The notes under the pieces: generated by a model | Database searches by the model: none | The model's input: the letters and a program-made list of their open reading frames with translations, nothing else | Told to the model about the DNA's origin: nothing | Made by a program: the position numbers and the translations under genes | Assembly: GCF_009724245.1 (NCBI RefSeq) | Contig: NZ_WNNK01000002.1 | Location: 1 to 64,000, forward strand | Direction of reading: 5' to 3' | Length of the DNA stretch: 64,000 nt | From: Pseudomonas spelaei | Lineage (GTDB): Bacteria > Pseudomonadota > Gammaproteobacteria > Pseudomonadales > Pseudomonadaceae | Part shown: positions 18,272 to 27,173 of the stretch, piece by piece | Position numbering within the stretch: position 1 is the stretch's first letter | Layout: the number at the start of each line of letters is the position of its first letter

Positions 18272-19150
18272 ATGATGACACTTTCATCCCCACACTCCGC
18301 CTCCCAGACTCAGGCGCCCGGTCTTCCCCGCCGGGCAGGGTTGGGCCTCAAGAACCAGCACTTCACGCAAGTGCTCAAAACCTTGCCCGATGTGGGTTTC
18401 TTTGAAGTCCACGCCGAAAACTACATGGTGGCCGGCGGGCCTTTTCACCACTACCTGGGTTTGATTCGCGAGCAGTACCCGCTGTCGCTGCACGGTGTCG
18501 GCCTGTCCATTGGCGGCGAAGGTCCGCTGAACCGCGAACACCTGGCACGCCTGGCGATGCTGATCGAACGTTATCAACCCCACTCTTTTTCCGAACACCT
18601 GGCCTGGTCCAGTCATGGCCCGGTGTTCCTCAACGACTTGTTGCCCCTGGCCTATGACCATGAAACCCTGATCCGTGTGTGCGAGCACATCGACCAAGTG
18701 CAAACCGCCCTCAAACGGCCAATGCTGCTGGAAAACCCGTCGACTTATCTGCAATTCCAATCCTCCACCCTGGATGAAACGGTCTTCATCAGTGAGGTCA
18801 TCCGACGCACCGGTTGCGGCCTGTTGCTGGACGTCAATAACGTCTACGTCTCCTGCATCAACCACCAGCGTGATCCGATGGGCTACATCGACGCCTTGCC
18901 ACTTCACGCGGTGGGTGAGATTCATCTGGCAGGTTTTGCTGAAGACACCGATAGCCTTGGTGACCGCCTGCTGATCGATGACCACGGCGCGCCCATCGAC
19001 AACGCCGTATGGCACCTGTACCAGCAAGTGCTGGAACGGACTGGACCGGTGGCCACACTGATCGAGCGGGATAATCAAGTGCCGGCTTTCAGCGTGCTGC
19101 ATGCAGAAGCACGCCAGGCCGACCGGCATCTGATGGAGGTGTGCTCATGA
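18272..19150 (+). CDS. bufB: MNIO-family peptide-modifying enzyme (BufB, DUF692)
   Basis: A 292-residue TIM-barrel enzyme of the multinuclear non-heme iron oxidase family, formerly DUF692. Likely iron ligands sit in the conserved stretches [51 protein letters not shown] and LIERDNQVP. Such enzymes oxidise Cys of the partner peptide, in bufferins forming thiooxazole-type rings. It starts 24 bases after bufA and its stop overlaps the start of bufC (ATGA). The first 25 residues are a non-conserved tail. Confidence 0.9.
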   Translation: MMTLSSPHSASQTQAPGLPRRAGLGLKNQHFTQVLKTLPDVGFFEVHAENYMVAGGPFHHYLGLIREQYPLSLHGVGLSIGGEGPLNREHLARLAMLIERYQPHSFSEHLAWSSHGPVFLNDLLPLAYDHETLIRVCEHIDQVQTALKRPMLLENPSTYLQFQSSTLDETVFISEVIRRTGCGLLLDVNNVYVSCINHQRDPMGYIDALPLHAVGEIHLAGFAEDTDSLGDRLLIDDHGAPIDNAVWHLYQQVLERTGPVATLIERDNQVPAFSVLHAEARQADRHLMEVCS

Positions 19151-19923
19151 GCCATCAAGATGAGTTTGCCAATGCGCTGCTGGCACTCGACGAGCCCTGC
19201 CCCGACGGCCTGTTCAGCAGCAACGGCGCCGATCCGGCCAGCCGTTTTGCGGTCTATCGCAACAACGTTCACAGCTCATTGATCAACGCCTTGGCCACCA
19301 GTTACCCGGTGACCTTGCAACTGGTGGGAGAAGCGTTTTTCCAGGCCATGGCGGGGCTCTACGTCCAGGCGTTTGCGCCAGGCAGCCCACTGATCAATGA
19401 GTACGGCGGTGATTTCGCCGACTTTATCCAGGGCTTTGCACCCGCCGCGAATGTGCCGTACCTGGCCGATGTAGCGCGGTTGGAGCGTCTGCGGGTGAAG
19501 GCCTATCACGCGTCTGATGCGTTGTCCCTGGATCAGCAGGCCGTTATCACCGCCTTGCAACAACAGTCCACTCTGGGCGAGTTGCGCCTGCAACTGCATC
19601 CCAGCGTTGCGACCCTGAACTCGGCCTACGCCGTGGTGGGGTTGTGGGCGGCGCACCAGACAGGAGAGTCCCTGGCCACGCTCAATCCTCTGCACGCCCA
19701 AAGTGCTCTGGTTTTGCGCAACGGCCTGGAGGTCAAAGTGTTCGTCATCGACAGCGGTTCGGTGGCCTTTATCAACAGCCTCAACAACGACTGGCCATTG
19801 GAAATGTCATTGGCCTACGCCCTGGACGCTGCCGCCGAATTCGACCTGCACCAATGCCTGGCCCTGCTGATCGGCCACGGCGCCATCACTCATTTACACA
19901 CCGAACAAAAGGTATCGCCATGA
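19147..19923 (+). CDS. bufC: MNIO partner protein (BufC, DUF2063 / HvfC-like)
   Basis: A 258-residue protein beginning [23 protein letters not shown]2063 proteins carry a helical DNA-binding-like N-terminal domain with the motif [20 protein letters not shown] (about residues 36-55) and act as recognition partners that deliver the peptide to the MNIO enzyme. The ATG at 19147 overlaps the bufB stop and is preferred over the GTG at 19141. Its stop overlaps the start of the DoxX gene in the same ATGA manner, so bufB, bufC and doxX are coupled. Confidence 0.88.
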   Translation: MSHQDEFANALLALDEPCPDGLFSSNGADPASRFAVYRNNVHSSLINALATSYPVTLQLVGEAFFQAMAGLYVQAFAPGSPLINEYGGDFADFIQGFAPAANVPYLADVARLERLRVKAYHASDALSLDQQAVITALQQQSTLGELRLQLHPSVATLNSAYAVVGLWAAHQTGESLATLNPLHAQSALVLRNGLEVKVFVIDSGSVAFINSLNNDWPLEMSLAYALDAAAEFDLHQCLALLIGHGAITHLHTEQKVSP

Positions 19924-20405
19924 ACACTGCCCGACCGTGCCTGATCCAAAGGGTCATCCAGCGTTTCGAAAAAATCCCCTACAGCCTGATTGCCTTCATC
20001 GCACGCTTTTCGATTGCGGCCGTGTTCTGGAAATCCGGCCAAACCAAGGTTGAAGGCTTTGCAGTGGACCTGATCAACGGCACCTTTGAACTGGGAGTGC
20101 CACGCCTGGCCAATTCCACCCTGCCACTGTTTCGCAGCGAATATCACGTGCCGTTGTTATCGCCGGAAGTGGCGGCTCATATGGCGGCCTTCGCCGAGCA
20201 CTTTTTCCCGATCCTGATCCTGGTGGGTTTCGCCACCCGTTTTTCGGCACTGGCATTGCTGGGCATGACGCTGACCATTCAACTGTTCGTCTACCCGGAC
20301 GCCTACCCCACCCACGGCACCTGGATTGCCCTGCTGCTGCTCTTGATGGCCAAGGGGCCGGGCCGCCTGTCCGTTGATCACTGGATTGCCCGGCATTATC
20401 GCTAA
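19920..20405 (+). CDS. DoxX-family membrane protein of the bufferin operon
   Basis: A 161-residue inner-membrane protein with four predicted helices. The DoxX signature is visible in LIAFIARFSIAAVFWKSGQTKV (residues 21-42) and in FAEHFFPILILVGFATRFSA; the last helix is TWIALLLLLMAKGPG. DoxX proteins are frequent fourth members of bufferin/Hvf operons and may supply redox input, but that role is not firmly established. The ATG at 19920 overlaps the bufC stop. The operon ends convergently with a LysR gene whose stop codon overlaps it by four bases. Confidence 0.88.
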   Translation: MNTARPCLIQRVIQRFEKIPYSLIAFIARFSIAAVFWKSGQTKVEGFAVDLINGTFELGVPRLANSTLPLFRSEYHVPLLSPEVAAHMAAFAEHFFPILILVGFATRFSALALLGMTLTIQLFVYPDAYPTHGTWIALLLLLMAKGPGRLSVDHWIARHYR

Positions 20406-21310
20406 AGCCGATCCAGCGCTTCGCCGCTGCGCTTGAACCAGTGCACCAGATAATCCGCCAGCACTTGAGTTCGGCGCGGCAGGCCCCCTTGGTAAGGGTG
20501 AACGAGGTACATCGGCATACTCCGGGTCTGATAGTCACGCAGGAGCCAGCGTAGCCGGCCGTCAGCCAACTCTGCCTGCAACACGTAGGACGGCAGTCGT
20601 GCAATGCCAGCACCCACCAAGGCAGCCTTTTTCAGCAGGTTGTAGTGGTTGGAAGCAAACGTCCCGCAAACCCGGACCCGCAACAGTTCGTGCTGTTGGT
20701 GATACAGCCACTCTTCGCGGCCGCTGTAATGGCTGTTGAGCAAGCAGCGATGCCCCGCCAATTCCGCTGGCGTCGCCGGCTCGCCGTACTGTTCCAGATA
20801 GGCCGGGCTGGCGCACGTCATTTCATGCCAGGCCAGAAGTGGCTTGGCCACCAGCCGCTCGTCGTCAGCGGCCCCAGAGCGTACCGCCAGATCAAAGCCA
20901 TCCCGGGCCAGGTCTCGATAACCATTGTTGAGCTCCAGCTCGATCTGCACCTGCGGGTACTGTTTAGAAAACTCTAGCAACAGGCCATCGAAGAAGGTCT
21001 CACCCAGGGAAACCGGAACGGTCATACGCACCGGCCCAGCCAAGTCATCCTTGAGCCGGGCCAGTGCCTGACGAGCTCGTTCGACCTGGGCTACCAACGC
21101 CTGAGCCTGAGGTAACAAGGCCGCACCCGCCGCGGTCAGGCTGATCCGCCGGGTAGTACGGTGCAGTAACACCACGCAATACTGCGCCTCCAACTGGCTG
21201 ATGCGCTTGGACAGCTGCCCCTTGCTGCACCCCAGTTGCTCGGCCGCCAAGGTAAAGCTGCCCGCTTCGATCAATACGGCAAAGGCTGCCAGGTCATCCA
21301 TTTCGCTCAT
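20402..21310 (-). CDS. LysR-family regulator, divergent from an SDR gene
   Basis: A 302-residue LTTR with N-terminal HTH (FTLAAEQLGCSKGQLSKRIS, residues 20-39) and the HRTTRRISLTAAG wing. The effector domain starts near residue 90 (GPVRMTVPVSLGETFF). The DDLAAFAVLIEAGSF start is typical of the YafC/AaeR-like branch. It is divergent from the SDR gene across 105 bases, the standard arrangement in which the regulator controls its neighbour. GTTTCCATTTGAAAAC at 21316-21331 is an imperfect palindrome right before its start codon and could be an autoregulatory site. Confidence 0.87.
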   Translation of the reverse strand: MSEMDDLAAFAVLIEAGSFTLAAEQLGCSKGQLSKRISQLEAQYCVVLLHRTTRRISLTAAGAALLPQAQALVAQVERARQALARLKDDLAGPVRMTVPVSLGETFFDGLLLEFSKQYPQVQIELELNNGYRDLARDGFDLAVRSGAADDERLVAKPLLAWHEMTCASPAYLEQYGEPATPAELAGHRCLLNSHYSGREEWLYHQQHELLRVRVCGTFASNHYNLLKKAALVGAGIARLPSYVLQAELADGRLRWLLRDYQTRSMPMYLVHPYQGGLPRRTQVLADYLVHWFKRSGEALDRL

Positions 21311-21415
21311 GGATTGTTTCCATTTGAAAACCAAAGGTTGCCTATTAGCACGTTTATCCAACGAAAAAACCACTCTAGACTGAAATCTCACCTACATCTC
21401 TGGAGGAACGGCACG

Positions 21416-22015
21416 ATGAAAATCCTATTGATTGGCGCCAGCGGCACCGTGGGTTCGGCGATCAAGGCAGAACTGTCCCAGCGCCATGAAGTCATCGCCA
21501 TCGGTCGCAAGAGCGGCGACTTCCAGGTCGACATCAGCAGCAGCGCCTCAATCCGCAAGCTCTTCGAGCAAACTGGCAAATTCGACGCCCTGGTCTGCGC
21601 GGCCGGCAGCGTCAACTTCGTGCCCCTGGCGGACATGAGCGAAACCGACTTCGACCTTGGCCTGCAAGACAAGCTGATGGGCCAGGTCAACTTGCTGCTG
21701 ATCGGCCGTGAATTCGCCAATGATGGCGCATCATTCACGTTCACCAGCGGCATCCTCAACCGTGACCCGATTCGCACCGGCGCCTCGGCCGCGCTGGTCA
21801 ATGGCGCCCTTGATGCCTTTGTGAAAGCGGCCGCGATTGAACTGCCACGGGGGCTGCGCATCAACTCGGTGAGCCCGACCGTACTGTTGGAGGCCATGGG
21901 CAGCTACGCGCCATACTTCCGTGGTTTCAAACCGGTTCCGGGAGCGGATGTGGGGTTGGCCTACGCGAAAAGCGTGGAAGGCCTGCAAACCGGGCAGACC
22001 TATATCGTTGGGTAA
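21416..22015 (+). CDS. Short-chain dehydrogenase-like protein, compact
   Basis: A 199-residue Rossmann protein. The nucleotide loop is LLIGASGTVGSAI, then VCAAGSVNFVPLADM (the NNAG-equivalent) and the Ser strand FTFTSGILNRDPI. The usual Tyr-x3-Lys is not present; the segment reads GASAALVNGALDAFVKAAAI. This is typical of a small SDR subgroup that lacks the Tyr. It could be an atypical reductase or a nucleotide-binding sensor. Strong ribosome-binding site (TGGAGGAACGGCACG). Its divergent LysR neighbour probably regulates it. Confidence 0.82.
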   Translation: MKILLIGASGTVGSAIKAELSQRHEVIAIGRKSGDFQVDISSSASIRKLFEQTGKFDALVCAAGSVNFVPLADMSETDFDLGLQDKLMGQVNLLLIGREFANDGASFTFTSGILNRDPIRTGASAALVNGALDAFVKAAAIELPRGLRINSVSPTVLLEAMGSYAPYFRGFKPVPGADVGLAYAKSVEGLQTGQTYIVG

Positions 22016-22075
22016 CGGGCTTGTGATGCACCGCCAGCCTGCGTAACGTGGCGGCACTTATCAGGAGACCCGATA

Positions 22076-22747
22076 ATGCGTGCCGCCCGTTCCCTACTGC
22101 TGATTGCCCTGCTCCCCCTGTTCACCGCCTGCCAGATGCTCGAAAGCGAGCCGGCCAAGCCGTCCCTTGCAAGCCTGACCCGTATGCAGGGTGAGCTGAC
22201 AGCCGTCGGTGGCAAGCTGCTGTTTCAGCCCTGCCATGACCAACGCAACTATGTGGTCAACGACACCGGCGGCACCAGTATTCTGCAGGAAGCGGCCTCC
22301 CTCGCTGGCCAGCAAGGTGCCCTGTTTGCCGACTTGCGCGGCAAATTCTCCGGTGTCGCCAGTGGCACCCAAGGCCAGGTTGACCTGCAACAGCTCTACC
22401 GTGTCGAACGCTCGACCTCCGCCTGCGATGACCCCGACTTCAAGCGCATGATTCTGCGAGCCAACGGCCACAAGCCGGCCTGGGCAATGAATGTCACCGC
22501 CAAGGGCATGGTCCTGGAACGTGAAGGCCAACCTCCGCTGGCCGTGCCTTATGTAGAAGAGCAGTCGGGTGATGGCCGCTTCAACCTCATGACCGAAGCC
22601 AATAACCAGCACATCGAACTGTGGGTTGCCCCGCAACGATGTGTCGACAGCGTCAGCGGCAGCCTGCAACACATGAGCGCCGAGTTGCGGGTCAACGGTC
22701 AGGTACAACGTGGTTGCGCGGCGTTCGGCGGCTCCCGGGACGACTGA
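22076..22747 (+). CDS. Predicted lipoprotein (COG3650-like), function unknown
   Basis: A 223-residue lipoprotein. The signal peptide ends in the lipobox LFTAC with Cys19 as the lipidated residue. The mature part has two similar segments: MQGELTAVGGKLLFQPCHDQ near residue 37 and VTAKGMVLEREGQPPLAVPY near residue 140. This recalls COG3650 proteins with paired META/copper-resistance-like beta domains. Further Cys pairs (C56, C115, C191, C215) may form disulfides. Function unknown. It starts 60 bases after the SDR stop, so it could be co-transcribed with it. Confidence 0.7.
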   Translation: MRAARSLLLIALLPLFTACQMLESEPAKPSLASLTRMQGELTAVGGKLLFQPCHDQRNYVVNDTGGTSILQEAASLAGQQGALFADLRGKFSGVASGTQGQVDLQQLYRVERSTSACDDPDFKRMILRANGHKPAWAMNVTAKGMVLEREGQPPLAVPYVEEQSGDGRFNLMTEANNQHIELWVAPQRCVDSVSGSLQHMSAELRVNGQVQRGCAAFGGSRDD

Positions 22748-22853
22748 TTCAGTCCAAGACTGTTTTAACATGACCGGAAACCGCTATTGGGGCTTATAAT
22801 CGCCGGTTTGCAAAACCGCCGGCCGCAACCAACGCCGCATACCGGATCCTGTC

Positions 22854-24467
22854 ATGTTACGAATCACCGAACTCAAGCTGCCCATCGACCATCCCGAAGA
22901 AGACCTGCGGCCTGCCATCGTGCAGCGCCTGGGCATCGCCAGTGATGACCTGCTCGATTTCACTTTGTTCAAACGCAGCTACGACGCCCGCAAGAAATCG
23001 TCGGAGCTGTGCTTCATCTACACCGTCGACCTGAACGTCAAAGGTGAAGCGGCCCTGCTGCTCAAGTTCGCCGATGACCGCAACATCAATCCGGCACCGG
23101 ACGTCAGCTACAAGGTGGTCGGTCAGGCGCCGGAAGGCTTGACTGAACGGCCAATCGTGGTGGGTTTCGGTCCTTGCGGGATTTTCGCCGGGCTTCTGCT
23201 CGCGCAGATGGGCTTCAAGCCGATCATCCTCGAACGCGGCAAAGAAGTGCGCCAACGTACCAAGGACACCTGGGGCCTGTGGCGCAAAAGCGTGCTCAAC
23301 CCGGAGTCCAACGTGCAGTTCGGCGAAGGCGGTGCCGGGACCTTCTCCGACGGCAAGCTGTACAGCCAGATCAAGGATCCGAAGTTTCACGGGCGTAAAG
23401 TCCTGCACGAGTTCGTCAACGCCGGAGCCCCGGAAGAAATCCTCTACGTCAGCAAGCCACACATCGGTACGTTCCGGCTGACGGGCGTGGTGGAAAACAT
23501 GCGCCAGCAAATCATCGCCCTCGGTGGTGAAGTCCGTTTTGAACAACGGGTGACTGACGTGCTGATCGAAGACGGCCAACTGAATGGCGTGGTCATCGAT
23601 GGCGGCGAACAGATTCTGTCCAGACACGTGATCCTCGCCCTCGGCCACAGCGCTCGCGACACGTTCCGCATGCTGCATGGCCGCGGTGTGTACATGGAAG
23701 CCAAACCGTTCTCGGTGGGGTTTCGCATCGAGCACCCGCAATCGCTGATCGACGCCGCACGCCTGGGCAAATACGCCGGGCACCCAAAGCTCGGTGCCGC
23801 CGACTACAAACTGGTACACCACGCCAAGAACGGGCGTTCGGTCTACAGCTTCTGCATGTGCCCGGGCGGTACGGTGGTAGCGGCGACCTCCGAGCCAAAC
23901 CGTGTCGTGACCAACGGTATGAGCCAATACTCGCGTAACGAACGTAACGCCAACTCCGGGATCGTGGTGGGCATCACCCCGCAAGTGGATTATCCGGGCG
24001 GCCCGCTGGCCGGGATCGAGTTGCAGGAGCGCCTGGAGTCCCACGCGTTCATCCTCGGTGGCAGTAACTACGAGGCCCCGGCGCAGCTGGTGGGTGACTT
24101 CATCGCCGGCAAGCCGTCCACCGCCATCGGGACTGTCGAACCGTCTTACAAGCCAGGGGTAGCCCTGGGTGACCTGGCCCTGGCCCTGCCGGACTTCGCC
24201 ATCGAAGCCATCCGTGAAGCCTTGCCCGCGTTCGAGAAGCAGATCAAGGGCTACTCGTTGCACGACGCGGTATTGACCGGCATCGAGACCCGCACTTCAT
24301 CGCCGCTGCGGATTACGCGCAACGAAACGATGCAGAGTTTGAATGTGAAGGGCCTGTTTCCAGCCGGTGAAGGTGCCGGTTATGCCGGTGGGATTCTGTC
24401 GGCGGGTGTCGATGGGATTCGGATTGCCGAGGCCGTGGCACGGGATATGTTGGGCATCGAGGCCTGA
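22854..24467 (+). CDS. FAD-dependent oxidoreductase (COG2509 type)
   Basis: A 537-residue flavoprotein. An N-terminal 95-residue domain of alpha-beta type (LRITELKLPIDHPEEDLRPA) precedes the FAD loop VVGFGPCGIFAGLLLAQMGF (GxGxxG variant), followed by ILERGKEVRQR. The GGAGTFSDGKLYSQIKD segment and the C-terminal GLFPAGEGAGYAGGI FAD site are characteristic of this family of uncharacterised dehydrogenases found in most pseudomonads. Substrate unknown. Convergent with the cysteine-synthase-like gene across a perfect hairpin. Confidence 0.87.
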   Translation: MLRITELKLPIDHPEEDLRPAIVQRLGIASDDLLDFTLFKRSYDARKKSSELCFIYTVDLNVKGEAALLLKFADDRNINPAPDVSYKVVGQAPEGLTERPIVVGFGPCGIFAGLLLAQMGFKPIILERGKEVRQRTKDTWGLWRKSVLNPESNVQFGEGGAGTFSDGKLYSQIKDPKFHGRKVLHEFVNAGAPEEILYVSKPHIGTFRLTGVVENMRQQIIALGGEVRFEQRVTDVLIEDGQLNGVVIDGGEQILSRHVILALGHSARDTFRMLHGRGVYMEAKPFSVGFRIEHPQSLIDAARLGKYAGHPKLGAADYKLVHHAKNGRSVYSFCMCPGGTVVAATSEPNRVVTNGMSQYSRNERNANSGIVVGITPQVDYPGGPLAGIELQERLESHAFILGGSNYEAPAQLVGDFIAGKPSTAIGTVEPSYKPGVALGDLALALPDFAIEAIREALPAFEKQIKGYSLHDAVLTGIETRTSSPLRITRNETMQSLNVKGLFPAGEGAGYAGGILSAGVDGIRIAEAVARDMLGIEA

Positions 24468-24474
24468 CGCTGCG

Positions 24475-24506
24475 TTTGCAGGAGCTGGCTTGCCAGCTCC
24501 TGCAAA
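24475..24506. repeat. REP-like perfect hairpin between convergent genes
   Basis: TTTGCAGGAGCTGGC (24475-24489) and GCCAGCTCCTGCAAA (24492-24506) are perfect complements separated by TT. It lies within 43 bases between two convergent stops. It contains the GGAGCTGGC core of the GTGGGAGC REPs but no T-run, so it may block readthrough by structure alone. Confidence 0.8.
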
Positions 24507-24509
24507 GGT

Positions 24510-25604
24510 TCAGATATTCGCGCGCAACACATTGTCCGGCAGTGCTTCTCCTCGCTCCACGCTGGCCGCCACAGCCGCCATCAATCCGTCCAGTTCATAC
24601 CCCTGCGCCGCCAGCCACGCTGGATCGTAATAAGTGGTGGCATACCGCTCACCGCCATCACACAAGATCGCCACGATCGACCCACTCTCCCCAGCCGACT
24701 TCATCTGCTGCGCCGCCATCAAGGCACCAATCAGGTTGGTCCCGCTGGAACCGCCCACACGCCGCCCTAAACGCTGCGCCAGGTAGTGCATGGCTGCCAG
24801 CGACAACGCATCCGGCACCTTGACCATGGCATCGATCACCTTGGGCAAGAACGACGCCTCAACCCGTGGCCGGCCAATACCCTCGATACGCGAGCCACAG
24901 TCCAGGCGCAACGTCGCGTCCCCGCTCAGGTAATAGTCAAAGAACACTGAGCGCTCGGCATCCGCGCACAACACACGGGTGCAATGTTGGCGATAACGCA
25001 CATAACGCCCCAGGGTTGCCGTGGTGCCCCCGGTGCCTGGACTGGAAATCAACCAGCTAGGTTCCGGGTACCGTTCGAAGCGCAACTGCTGGAAGATCGA
25101 CTCGGCGATATTGTTGTTCGCCCGCCAGTCGGTGGCGCGTTCGGCGTAGGTGAACTGGTCCATGAAGTGACCGCCGCTTTCCCGGGCCAGGCGTTCGGAC
25201 TCGGCGTAAATCTGCGTCGGGTCCTGTACCAGGTGGCTCTTGCCGCCGTAAAAGGCAATCTGGGCAATCTTTTCCTGGGAGGTGGTTGCCGGCATCACCG
25301 CAATAAACGGCAACCCCAGCAGACGGGCAAAATACGCCTCGGAAATCGCCGTGGAACCGCTGGACGCCTCGATCACCGGCGCACCGGGTTTGAGCCAGCC
25401 ATTACACAGTGCATAGAGAAACAACGAACGGGCCAGCCGATGTTTGAGGCTGCCAGTGGGGTGACTCGACTCATCCTTGAAGTACAACTCGATACCCGGC
25501 AGGCCTGGTAATGGCAATGGGATCAGGTGAGTGTCGGCGCTGCGCTGGAAGTCCGCTTCAATAATGCGAATGGCTTCGCGGGCCCAAGGTCGGTTGTCGC
25601 TCAT
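24510..25604 (-). CDS. PLP-dependent cysteine synthase-family enzyme
   Basis: A 364-residue fold-type II PLP enzyme. The PLP Lys is in [15 protein letters not shown] (K55 region), the Asn/Ser loop is [12 protein letters not shown], and the phosphate loop [15 protein letters not shown] (SPGTGGT, usually GTGGT) holds the cofactor. [14 protein letters not shown] is the C-terminal signature. It belongs with CysK/CysM and cystathionine beta-synthase catalytic domains, but no cys gene lies nearby, so the exact substrate pair is open. The ATG at 25604 ([12 protein letters not shown]) is the likely start; the frame continues eight codons upstream. Confidence 0.85.
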   Translation of the reverse strand: MSDNRPWAREAIRIIEADFQRSADTHLIPLPLPGLPGIELYFKDESSHPTGSLKHRLARSLFLYALCNGWLKPGAPVIEASSGSTAISEAYFARLLGLPFIAVMPATTSQEKIAQIAFYGGKSHLVQDPTQIYAESERLARESGGHFMDQFTYAERATDWRANNNIAESIFQQLRFERYPEPSWLISSPGTGGTTATLGRYVRYRQHCTRVLCADAERSVFFDYYLSGDATLRLDCGSRIEGIGRPRVEASFLPKVIDAMVKVPDALSLAAMHYLAQRLGRRVGGSSGTNLIGALMAAQQMKSAGESGSIVAILCDGGERYATTYYDPAWLAAQGYELDGLMAAVAASVERGEALPDNVLRANI

Positions 25605-25820
25605 GGTTGGCTTCTCTAAGGTTTTCAATCTCGATCTTAGGATGTTTCCTATGCTTCACACAGATACAGTCCAGACTCAATTGGACACACAATTGCCGGG
25701 CTGTGGTGGAACGCTCACTCAATCTTCTTCTTATAACAAAAAAGAATATAACTTTTGTTTTAACAACTAACGGTACGGGTTAGGGTACCCATCTATTGAA
25801 CCTTGATTGGAGAGCATCCC

Positions 25821-27008
25821 TTGCCTCTGCGTAGCACTGTCACCCGTTTCTTCCAGCTGGAAGCCGCCAGCGGTCTGTTATTGATCGCCGCTGCGGCGCT
25901 GGCCCTGATCATCAATAACTCACCGTTGTCGCACCTGTACGCCGGTTTCCTCGATGTGCCGGTAGTGGCACAGATTGGCGCGCTGAAAATCGCCAAGCCG
26001 GCGCTGTTATGGATCAACGATGGCCTGATGGCCCTGTTTTTCCTGCTGATCGGCCTGGAGGTCAAGCGCGAGTTGCTCGACGGCCACCTGTCCAAGCCCT
26101 CGCAGATCGTACTGCCGGGCGCAGCCGCTATCGGCGGCATGGTCGTTCCGGCGCTGATCTACTGGGCGTTGAACAAGGACAACCCGGCGGCTCTCGGTGG
26201 CTGGGCGATCCCCATGGCCACCGATATCGCCTTTGCCCTGGGCGTTCTTGCCCTGCTGGGCAAGCGGGTACCCGTATCGCTGAAGCTGTTCCTGATGACC
26301 CTGGCCATCATCGATGACCTCGGTGCAATCATCGTCATCGCGATCTTCTACTCCAGCGACCTGTCCGGAGCCTCGTTGGCTGGCGCAGGAGCTTGCCTGA
26401 TCGCCTTGATTGCGATGAACCGGCTGGGAGTGGTCAAGCTCGGGCCCTACATGATCATCGGCCTGATCCTGTGGGTGTGTGTGCTCAAGAGCGGCGTTCA
26501 CGCCACATTGGCGGGTGTCACCCTGGCGTTCTGCATTCCGCTGCGCACCAAAAATGCCGAACCCTCGCCGCTGCTGAACCTGGAGCACGCCCTGCATCCC
26601 TGGGTGGCCTACGGCATCCTGCCTTTGTTCGCTTTCGCCAACGCCGGCGTATCGCTGGCCGGGGTCAACCTGGAAAGCTTCACCCACCATGTGCCAATGG
26701 GCATTGCTGCCGGCTTGCTGGTGGGCAAGACCGTCGGCGTCTTTGGCCTGACCTGGCTCGCCGTGAAAGCCGGCCTCGCAGCCCTGCCCAGCGGCGCCAA
26801 CTGGGGCCAGGTGCTGGGGGTCGCGATCCTGTGTGGTATCGGCTTCACCATGAGCCTGTTTGTCGGCTCCCTGGCGTTCATACCAGGCAGCAGTGAATAC
26901 GCCGGCATGGACCGCATGGGTATTCTTACCGGCTCCATCCTGGCTGCACTGATCGGTTATGCAGTGACCGCGATGGCCAGTCGCAAACAGGCAGTGGTTC
27001 AGCCTTAA
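25821..27008 (+). CDS. nhaA: Na+/H+ antiporter NhaA
   Basis: A 395-residue antiporter with twelve helices that exports Na+ in exchange for H+ and supports pH and salt homeostasis. AIIDDLGAI contains D165-D166, equivalents of the ion-binding D163-D164 of Escherichia coli NhaA, and [11 protein letters not shown] carries the D133 equivalent (D135). The start appears to be TTG at 25821, because GGAGAG lies six bases upstream. A second in-frame TTG at 25803 lies before that site. The 215-base upstream gap is AT-rich near the gene (AACAAAAAAGAATATAAC), consistent with a promoter. Confidence 0.93.
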   Translation: MPLRSTVTRFFQLEAASGLLLIAAAALALIINNSPLSHLYAGFLDVPVVAQIGALKIAKPALLWINDGLMALFFLLIGLEVKRELLDGHLSKPSQIVLPGAAAIGGMVVPALIYWALNKDNPAALGGWAIPMATDIAFALGVLALLGKRVPVSLKLFLMTLAIIDDLGAIIVIAIFYSSDLSGASLAGAGACLIALIAMNRLGVVKLGPYMIIGLILWVCVLKSGVHATLAGVTLAFCIPLRTKNAEPSPLLNLEHALHPWVAYGILPLFAFANAGVSLAGVNLESFTHHVPMGIAAGLLVGKTVGVFGLTWLAVKAGLAALPSGANWGQVLGVAILCGIGFTMSLFVGSLAFIPGSSEYAGMDRMGILTGSILAALIGYAVTAMASRKQAVVQP

Positions 27009-27173
27009 ACCCGTTCCGGTGTGGGCGCACTTGCGTTCACACCGGAGCACTTACCTTTTCAGCCAGTTCACCACCTCCTCGCAGAACCCTCCTACATCCC
27101 TCTCCCTGTACCTCCAATAACGTCGTGCTCCCGGCATTGAGCCCGGATTTCGTTATGAAGCCAGGAGGGCGCG

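Noticed and set aside
27040..27173. SOS (LexA) box upstream of the pyocin-like gene
   Set aside because: CTGTACCTCC near 27100 lacks the second half site at the proper spacing, so SOS control is not supported by the sequence.
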